A stretch of 64,000 nucleotides of DNA, taken from positions 635,298-699,297 of the forward strand of contig NZ_FNDT01000001.1 in NCBI RefSeq assembly GCF_900099735.1, given 5' to 3'. Below the pieces are notes generated by a model. That model did not search any database, had not been told where the DNA came from, and saw only the letters and a program-made list of their open reading frames with translations. The stretch comes from Arthrobacter subterraneus (lineage in GTDB: Bacteria > Actinomycetota > Actinomycetes > Actinomycetales > Micrococcaceae). Position numbers and translations under genes: made by a program. Below are positions 58,518-64,000 of this stretch, in pieces; position 1 is the stretch's first letter, and every line of letters begins with the position of its first letter.

Positions 58518-60548
58518 ATGACCACCGAAACTCTGGATCAGCGCATCACGCTCTCCGACATTGCCCGGCTCGCCGGTGTGCAACGCCCGGTCGTCTCGAT
58601 GTGGCGCAGCCGAAGCAAGGACTCGGCCCTCCCTTTCCCGCCGGTGTGCGGAAACTCCAAGGGCAGGGAAGTTTTCGACGCCGGCGAGGTGGTCGCCTGG
58701 CTTACGGCCACCGGGCGCGGAAACAATCCCGCCGCAGTCGACGACGTCGGTGCCTTCACCTTCGCTGCCACCTTCCAGCATTCAGAGGCGGCAGCGCTGC
58801 ATGGGTGCACGGCACTCCTTACCCTGCGAGAGGTACTCGGGCACCCGCTCGCGGGTATGTCGGCGGCGGACCTGGTGGATGCAGCAGACGAGGCGGATCC
58901 GGATGACGCGTTCCTTTTCTCCGAGATTCACTCCCTGGAGCGGACAGGTGACCTCGCGGAAGCGGCCGCTTACTGCGACAACCTCGTGCACTCCGCCTAC
59001 AGCAATGCCGCCGCTTTTGAACAACTGGTGCAGGAAAAGCGCCGCCTGAATCTCCGTGAGCAGGCTGCAACCGCTCTGGAACAATCCGCCCTTGAACTCC
59101 TTGCCTCCTCAGCCATAGAGCTCGGGAACCCGGCGGCGGACGGCACCTTGGTTGATCCCTTCGCGAGCGCCGGAGACGTTCTTCGCGCCGTCCTTCATCG
59201 CGTACCGGAGGCAGCACCGGTCACCGTGTTGACGCCGCTCGTGGATGTTCCGGCGGTTCGCCTGGCACACCGGCGGCTGCGGCTGCACGGCGCCCTGCAC
59301 CGTCCACTCACCACTGACCCTCTCGAATTCCCGGAGGGGTCTGTCATCGTCGCGCAGTTCCCCTCCGAACAGCACCCAGCGATGGCGCCTGCTGAGATGC
59401 TCTCGAAGATCGAGCTGCTCATCGATTCGATGGATGACACCCACCGCGCACTGGTGGTGGCGCCGTCGTCGGTATTGTCCGCCGCACTGAACAACCGGGC
59501 AGAGGACCGGCGGCGCGCGGACATTCTGCGGTCCGGCCGGGTCCGGGCCGCTGTAGCCCTTCCCCGCGGTCTGGTGCGGAACAAGCCGCGGCAGCAGCAC
59601 ACGCTGTGGGTTCTCGGGCAGGACCACCATGACGTTCCGCTCGCGGACCGCTGGACGCTGGTGGCGGACCTGACTGCACACACCCTTGACGACGTCGTCA
59701 TCCAGGACCTTGTCGGCGACCTCGCAGCGGCGATGGGAAGCCGCCGCGATGTCTTCGCACACTCCTTCCGGTTTGGGCGGATCGTGCTGACCCGCTCGCT
59801 GCTGACCGCACGGGGGTCCTTGACGGGCGCGGCACTGAGGCCGCGCCGCACAGCGAGCGATCCTGCGGAAGCCCTGGCCAGGATCGATGCGTTGGCGGAG
59901 TCGTTGCAGGACAAAGAGTTGCTGCAGGACGATGCCGAATCTTCGCTGTCACTCTCGGCTGCCGTGCGCAGCGGAGGCAAGGAACTGCCTCCGCTTCTGA
60001 TCGGAGAAGCGATCGAGGCGCGCAGCCTGCGGTATTTCCCCGGCCATCGGATCCACGGTGAGCATCTCTCGGGCACCACCGGCGTCCGCCTGCTTGGGGT
60101 GGCGGAGCTCCTCGGGGAACTCGAGGATGGAACCCGGCGTATCGGTCAGCTGGAGCTTGCCGCCACGTATCCGTCGGCACGCCGGACGGAACCCGGTGAC
60201 GTCCTGTTCTGCACTTCACCGCGGACCGCAGCGATGGTCGATGAGGAGGGCGGCGCCGTCGTCGTTTTCCCTGCTCGGGTGTTGCGGATCGACGACGGCG
60301 ACCCGGGCGGTCTCGTGCCGGAGCTCGTGGCGCACGCGCTGAAATCTGCTGCCGCGCCGGACTGGCGGAAGCGGGCGGTGCGCCGCGTGTCGGATGCTCA
60401 GCGGCAGCCGGTGCGCGAGGTGTTGGGCAGACTGGAGCAGGAAAAGAGTCGGGCGCGGGAGCGGCTTGCGCGGATTGAAGAGTTGGCCGGTCTGGTCCTG
60501 GAGACGGACGGCATTGAGTTTACGGATATCGAAGCGAGCGGAAGGTAG
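58518..60548 (+). CDS. HTH / degenerate HsdM-like / HsdS-like fusion protein ahead of hsdM
   Basis: From ATG at 58518 (GGAAGGGAGCGAG upstream) the protein has 676 residues. An N-terminal HTH (about 8-62, ITLSDIARLAGVQRPVVSMW, REVFDAGEVVAWL) is followed by a region (185-420) that tracks an N6-adenine methylase. Motif I is DPFASAGD at 213-220 in place of DPxCGSG, and VAQFPSE at 278-284 stands where NPPF should be; later HsdM-type blocks follow (LVVAPSSVL, AAVALPRGLVRNKPRQQHTL). Catalysis therefore looks lost. About 495-640 resembles an HsdS target-recognition domain (RTEPGDVLFCTSPRTAAMVD), and a coiled coil ends it. hsdM starts 7 bp after. Possible regulator or extra specificity subunit; function not established. 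Confidence 0.72.
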   Translation: MTTETLDQRITLSDIARLAGVQRPVVSMWRSRSKDSALPFPPVCGNSKGREVFDAGEVVAWLTATGRGNNPAAVDDVGAFTFAATFQHSEAAALHGCTALLTLREVLGHPLAGMSAADLVDAADEADPDDAFLFSEIHSLERTGDLAEAAAYCDNLVHSAYSNAAAFEQLVQEKRRLNLREQAATALEQSALELLASSAIELGNPAADGTLVDPFASAGDVLRAVLHRVPEAAPVTVLTPLVDVPAVRLAHRRLRLHGALHRPLTTDPLEFPEGSVIVAQFPSEQHPAMAPAEMLSKIELLIDSMDDTHRALVVAPSSVLSAALNNRAEDRRRADILRSGRVRAAVALPRGLVRNKPRQQHTLWVLGQDHHDVPLADRWTLVADLTAHTLDDVVIQDLVGDLAAAMGSRRDVFAHSFRFGRIVLTRSLLTARGSLTGAALRPRRTASDPAEALARIDALAESLQDKELLQDDAESSLSLSAAVRSGGKELPPLLIGEAIEARSLRYFPGHRIHGEHLSGTTGVRLLGVAELLGELEDGTRRIGQLELAATYPSARRTEPGDVLFCTSPRTAAMVDEEGGAVVVFPARVLRIDDGDPGGLVPELVAHALKSAAAPDWRKRAVRRVSDAQRQPVREVLGRLEQEKSRARERLARIEELAGLVLETDGIEFTDIEASGR

Positions 60549-60554
60549 GGCCTG

Positions 60555-62162
60555 GTGCCACCGAAGAAGAAGGTCGACGCGACGCCGTCCACCATGAAGG
60601 AACTGAAGGACACGCTGTGGAAGGCGGCGGACAAGCTGCGCGGTTCCATGGATGCGTCCCAGTACAAGGACGTGATCCTGGGGCTGGTGTTCCTGAAGTA
60701 CGTGTCGGATGCGTTCGAGGAGCGGCGCGAGCAGATCAAGGCGGAGCTGACGGCCGAGGGTTTCGATGAGTCGCAGATTGCGGACCTGCTCGACGACGTG
60801 GACGAGTACACCGGACGCGGCGTCTTCTGGGTGCCCGCGGAGGCTCGCTGGCCGTTCCTGGCCGAGAACGCGAAGGGGCTGCCCGCGTTCGATGGGGCAC
60901 CGCCAAAGTCGATCGGGCAGCTGATCGATGAGGCGATGGACGCAGTGATGACGGCCAACCCGTCCCTCGCGGCGACCCTGCCGAAGCTGTACAACCGGGA
61001 CAACGTGGACCAGCGTCGGCTCGGTGAGCTGCTGGACCTGTTCAACTCGGCGCGGTTCACGGGACAGGGTGCCACGAAGGCGCGTGACCTGCTCGGCGAG
61101 GTGTACGAGTACTTCCTCGAGAAGTTCGCCCGGGCGGAGGGCAAGCGTGGCGGGGAGTTCTACACGCCCGCCGGCGTCGTGCGTGTGCTGGTGGAGGTGC
61201 TGGAACCGGATCACGGGCGGGTGTATGACCCGTGCTGCGGTTCGGGCGGCATGTTTGTGCAGACGGAGAAGTTCCTGGAGTCGCACAACAAGGAGGGTTC
61301 CAACATCTCCGTCTACGGGCAGGAGCTGAACGAGCGCACCTGGCGGATGGCGAAGATGAACCTCGCGATCCACGGACTGAACGGGAACCTGGCGTCGCGG
61401 TGGGGGGACACGTTTGCGCGTGACCAGCATCCCGATCTGCAGGCCGATTTCATCATGGCCAACCCGCCCTTCAACATCAAGGATTGGGCGCGGTCGGAGA
61501 GCGATCCGAGGTGGAAGTTCGGTGTCCCGCCGGCAGGTAACGCGAACTATGCCTGGATTCAGCACATCATCTCGAAGCTGGCGCCGGGCGGCAGTGCGGG
61601 TGTGGTGATGGCGAATGGTTCGATGTCGTCGAATTCGGGCGGTGAGGGCGATATCCGGGCGCAACTCGTGGAGGCGGACCTGGTGTCGTGCATGGTTGCG
61701 TTGCCGACTCAGCTGTTCCGGTCGACCGGCATTCCAGTGTGTCTCTGGTTCTTCGCTAAGGACAAGAGCGCCGGTGCGGTTGACCGGTCCGGGCAGGTGC
61801 TATTCATCGACGCGCGGAACCTGGGTTACATGGTTGATCGGGCGGAGCGTGCGCTGTCGGATGAGGACATTGCGCGCATTGCGAATGCTTACCACTCCTG
61901 GCGCGGGTCCCCTTCCGCTGTTTCGTCCGGACTTGATTACGACGACGAACCCGGCTTCTGCAAGTCGGCTACCTTGGCGGAAATCAAGGCTGCGGACTAT
62001 GCGCTGACCCCCGGTCGGTACGTTGGTTCGGCTGAGATCGAGGACGACGGCGAGCCGATCGAGGAGAAAATCGAGCGGCTGAAGAAGGAGCTGTTCGAGC
62101 AGTTCGACGAGTCGGAGCGGTTGGCTGCTGTGGTGCGGGAGCAGTTGGGGAGGGTCTCGTGA
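60555..62162 (+). CDS. hsdM: Type I restriction-modification N6-adenine methyltransferase subunit
   Basis: The 535-residue protein (GTG start, AGGG upstream) has the HsdM N-terminal helical domain (residues 13-150), motif I DPCCGSG at 225-231, catalytic motif IV NPPF at 303-306, and IVEADLVSCMVALP-type later blocks. It ends in a coiled coil for HsdS contact. With HsdS it methylates adenine in a bipartite target. It starts 7 bp after the fusion gene and overlaps hsdS by 4 bp, so one transcript carries all three. Confidence 0.95.
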   Translation: MPPKKKVDATPSTMKELKDTLWKAADKLRGSMDASQYKDVILGLVFLKYVSDAFEERREQIKAELTAEGFDESQIADLLDDVDEYTGRGVFWVPAEARWPFLAENAKGLPAFDGAPPKSIGQLIDEAMDAVMTANPSLAATLPKLYNRDNVDQRRLGELLDLFNSARFTGQGATKARDLLGEVYEYFLEKFARAEGKRGGEFYTPAGVVRVLVEVLEPDHGRVYDPCCGSGGMFVQTEKFLESHNKEGSNISVYGQELNERTWRMAKMNLAIHGLNGNLASRWGDTFARDQHPDLQADFIMANPPFNIKDWARSESDPRWKFGVPPAGNANYAWIQHIISKLAPGGSAGVVMANGSMSSNSGGEGDIRAQLVEADLVSCMVALPTQLFRSTGIPVCLWFFAKDKSAGAVDRSGQVLFIDARNLGYMVDRAERALSDEDIARIANAYHSWRGSPSAVSSGLDYDDEPGFCKSATLAEIKAADYALTPGRYVGSAEIEDDGEPIEEKIERLKKELFEQFDESERLAAVVREQLGRVS

Positions 62163-63289
62163 GCATCGACGGCTGGACGATTCGTCCGCTGGGGGACTTT
62201 CTCGACTTGATCACCTACGGTTTCACAAACCCTATGCCTACGACGGACGTTGGCCCGTACATGCTGACTGCCAAGGACATTCGAGGCGGAAAAATAGACT
62301 ACGGCACAGCTCGTCATACCTCCCGTGAAGCTTTCACCTCAAAGTTGACGAACAAAAGCCGTCCCCAGATTGGAGACGTTCTCCTTACTAAAGACGGCAG
62401 CATCGGTCGCGTCGCCGTATGCGACCGAAGCGATGTCTGCATCAATCAATCCGTTGCCCTACTACGTCCCAACTCTGCCATCCTGCCTCGATTTCTTTCA
62501 TACCTCTTACAAGCACCCGCATATCAGCGCCGCATGGAGAGCGACTCGGATGGTTCGACTATCAAGCACATCTACATAACGCGTGTCGACAAAATGCCCA
62601 TCGCTGTACCGGGCGCATCGGCTCAGCGAGCGATCGTTGAGGTGCTTGGCGCGCTCGACGACAAGATGGCCGCCAACACCAAACTCGCCACAGACGCATC
62701 AACCCTTGTTCAATTGGAATTCCATCGCCTAATGAAAGTTGCGCAGACATCCGTAGTTCTCGGTGATCTCCTCGCTCTGGATTACGGCAAGTCTCTCCCA
62801 GCGACTAAGCGTGTGCCGGGAGATGTTCCGGTATATGGCAGTGGTGGCATCGTGGGGACGCACGCTGAGGCGTTATGTTCTGGTCCAGGCGTTGTGGTGG
62901 GCCGAAAGGGAACCGCTGGAGCTGTGCATTGGTCACCCACCTCGTTCTTTCCGATCGACACGGCGTACTGGGTCCGACCGTTGAGGGACGATGTCAGCCC
63001 GGTGTTCGCCTACCTCCTACTAAAATCGCTGCGACTCGACGAGATGAACTCCGACTCTGCTGTTCCGGGACTCAACCGAAACGAGGCACTGGCAATTCCA
63101 GCGAGGTGTCCGGAACCAACGGAACTGCAAAGCTTCACCGAAGAAGCTATGGAGCTATTCGATGTGTCGGCGCAGATGGATCACGAGAACCGCGTCTTGG
63201 CCACCACCCGCGACGCGCTCCTCCCTCAGCTCATGTCCGGCAAACTTCGGGTGAAGGACGCCTTCGACCGCGTCGAGAGCCTGGTATGA
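62159..63289 (+). CDS. hsdS: Type I restriction-modification specificity subunit
   Basis: The 376-residue HsdS has two target-recognition domains separated by conserved helices. TRD1 (about 5-150) includes PQIGDVLLTKDGSIGRVAVC. The first helix (about 157-190) has AQRAIVEVLGALDDKMAANT. TRD2 (about 195-330) includes GPGVVVGRKGTAGAVHWSPT. The last helix has DALLPQLMSGKLRVKDA. It sets the DNA target of the complex. No hsdR follows in this window; a palindromic repeat starts 14 bp after its stop. Confidence 0.94.
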   Translation: MSIDGWTIRPLGDFLDLITYGFTNPMPTTDVGPYMLTAKDIRGGKIDYGTARHTSREAFTSKLTNKSRPQIGDVLLTKDGSIGRVAVCDRSDVCINQSVALLRPNSAILPRFLSYLLQAPAYQRRMESDSDGSTIKHIYITRVDKMPIAVPGASAQRAIVEVLGALDDKMAANTKLATDASTLVQLEFHRLMKVAQTSVVLGDLLALDYGKSLPATKRVPGDVPVYGSGGIVGTHAEALCSGPGVVVGRKGTAGAVHWSPTSFFPIDTAYWVRPLRDDVSPVFAYLLLKSLRLDEMNSDSAVPGLNRNEALAIPARCPEPTELQSFTEEAMELFDVSAQMDHENRVLATTRDALLPQLMSGKLRVKDAFDRVESLV

Positions 63290-63302
63290 GCCGCGTTTCC
63301 TG

Positions 63303-63370
63303 CAGAAACTGCCAGGAGGTGCAGGTTCGCCGGTTCGAAGCGGCGAACCTGCACCTCAAGGCAGTTTCTG
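63303..63370. repeat. Palindromic repeat, family A, copy 3
   Basis: CAGAAACTGCC-ag-GAGGTGCAGG is followed by the centre TTCGCCGGTTCGAAGCGGCG, then AACCTGCACCT-ca-AGGCAGTTTCTG. The stem covers about 30 bp with few mismatches. It follows the hsdS stop closely and may terminate that operon. Confidence 0.85.
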
Positions 63371-63385
63371 TGGGTCATGAAGTCA

Positions 63386-63682
63386 ATATTGCAGACGCCA
63401 TCTGCAACATTAGTACGCCTGCGAGGGCTGAATCGATTCGGACAGGCCCTCATAACCAAAGAGGGCTTGTTCCGAGTCCAATTGTGCAAGTGTGCTTGCA
63501 CAATTGGCACGTCGCAAGTACCTATGCGCGATGTTGCAAGAGTGGCTTGCAACATCGGGCCACCGCCGCGGCCGTGTAATGCCGTCCACAATGTTGCAAC
63601 GGCCTGTTGCAACATTGATTAACAGCAATCGTGCAACGCGTTGCACAATCGAACCGGCAATTTTGTGCAACAGTCGGGACTG
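63386..63682. repeat. Array of related small inverted repeats between hsdS and the IS
   Basis: Seven hairpins occur in 300 bp. These are ATATTGCAGA/TCTGCAACAT (63386-63410, one mismatch), GCCCTC/GAGGGC (63446-63466), CCAATTGTGCAAG/CTTGCACAATTGG (63478-63507, perfect 13-bp stem), CGATGTTGCAAG/CTTGCAACATCG (63529-63557, perfect 12), CAATGTTGCAAC/GTTGCAACATTG (63589-63617, perfect 12), GTGCAACGCGTTGCAC (63631-63646, perfect) and CAGTC/GACTG (63671-63682). Five of them share a TTGCA core in their arms, and the three perfect stem-loops have 4-5 nt loops. No convincing gene occurs in this 455-bp gap. Confidence 0.75.
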
Positions 63683-63689
63683 CTGAAGG

Positions 63690-64000
63690 TTTGGTTGACT
63701 CCTGACCTGTGAGGATTAACCTCGCGGGTGGAAGGATGTTCATCATGCCCAAGGCCTTTCCCGAAGAGTTCCGCCGTGACGTGATCGCGGTTGCCCGCAA
63801 GGGCGAAGCACCCCTGACCACCATCGCCAAGGACTTCGGCGTTTCACCGGCCGCGCTGCACCGCTGGCTGAAGAAAGCCGACGAGGAAGACGACCCCAAA
63901 ACCAGGGCAGCGAAAGAAGAATCCGCCGAACTGCGCGAAGCGAAAAAGCGCATCAAGCTTCTGGAACAGGAAGCCGAAGTCATGCGCCGGGCAGTCGCCT
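63690..64000 (+). mobile_element. IS3-family insertion sequence, left part
   Basis: The element contains the orfA gene and continues past the window. Its left end is not defined: the sequence TTGACTCCTGACCTGTGAGG near 63694 is the likely neighbourhood, because it is the first stretch without hairpin structure. The terminal repeat and target duplication cannot be seen without the right end. Confidence 0.5.
63745..64000 (+). CDS. IS3-family transposase orfA (3' end outside window)
   Basis: The start is MPKAFPEEFRRDVIAVARKG, followed by an HTH (TIAKDFGVSPAALHRWLKKA) and a leucine-zipper-like helix (ELREAKKRIKLLEQEAEVMR). This is OrfA of an IS3-type insertion sequence, which binds the IS ends; the catalytic OrfB should follow beyond the window. 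GGAAGG lies 9 bp before the ATG at 63745. The frame is open to the window edge, so nothing suggests decay. Confidence 0.88.
   Translation, partial: MPKAFPEEFRRDVIAVARKGEAPLTTIAKDFGVSPAALHRWLKKADEEDDPKTRAAKEESAELREAKKRIKLLEQEAEVMRRAVA

Noticed and set aside
60216..61664. 482-codon minus-strand ORF over hsdM
   Set aside because: The hsdM frame has all catalytic motifs; the antisense translation is His/Arg-rich and unlike any protein.
63386..63682. CRISPR array
   Set aside because: The repeats are inverted, not direct, differ from one another and are unevenly spaced. No cas gene is present.

Overview
The window is G+C-rich bacterial DNA, densely packed on both strands, with many 4-bp ATGA/GTGA stop-start overlaps and frequent GTG/TTG starts. 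The gene content points to an actinobacterium of the Micrococcaceae, most like Arthrobacter: GAF-ANTAR regulators, a DUF6480-type small membrane protein, zinc-free paralogues of L28/L33/S14, an IdeR/DmdR-type iron box, an actinobacterial c-di-AMP riboswitch and several leaderless genes with a TANNNT box 6-7 nt before the ATG. This is inferred from gene content and not from a marker-gene search.

Layout. 1-9 kb: the end of an unknown gene, a thioredoxin/NHL protein coupled to a CopD-CtaG copper/oxidase-assembly membrane protein, HU, a zinc-independent ribosomal-protein operon (rpmB-rpmG-rpsN), a GlgC-like nucleotidyltransferase with a MarR regulator, and an SGNH hydrolase. 9-16 kb: a lipid kinase, a riboswitch-controlled M23 peptidase, and an iron-siderophore import operon (two FecCD permeases, ATPase, siderophore-interacting reductase) behind an iron box. 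A glutathionyl-hydroquinone reductase lies upstream of it, and its reading frame runs through a palindromic repeat and stops inside that iron box. 17-25 kb: a YihY/BrkB membrane protein, an epimerase, and a LacI-ABC sugar importer divergent from a glycogen-debranching-type enzyme. 25-38 kb: two paralogous small STAS-like proteins, an MscS channel, a CPBP-type membrane protein, a DUF2252 protein, small stress-type proteins, a second iron-boxed siderophore-binding lipoprotein, a ChaB/SAP-like protein, an M20 amidohydrolase-AbgT-ATP-grasp operon and TerC. 38-45 kb: epimerase, aldo/keto reductase, SDR, acylphosphatase, DUF2071, Na+/H+ antiporter, YbaK-type deacylase and a second lipid kinase.

45-58 kb: a secreted M23 peptidase with a long Pro/Thr-rich tail, three consecutive GAF-ANTAR regulators, a second LacI with a GH13 alpha-glucosidase, and a decayed GH13 gene. 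The decayed gene has lost its N-terminus and carries a one-base frameshift, but it still sits next to LacI-type operators. A secreted GDPD-like enzyme, a Tat-exported PhoD and three small unknown proteins follow. 58-64 kb: a type I restriction-modification locus. Its first gene is an unusual HTH / degenerate HsdM-like / HsdS-like fusion protein, followed by hsdM and hsdS. No hsdR is visible. hsdS is followed by an array of small related hairpins and then an IS3-family transposase gene cut by the window edge.

The least explained signals are the fusion protein ahead of hsdM, the hairpin array between hsdS and the IS, and two families of 65-72 bp palindromic repeats (three and two copies) scattered between genes. 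No CRISPR array, tRNA or rRNA was seen.
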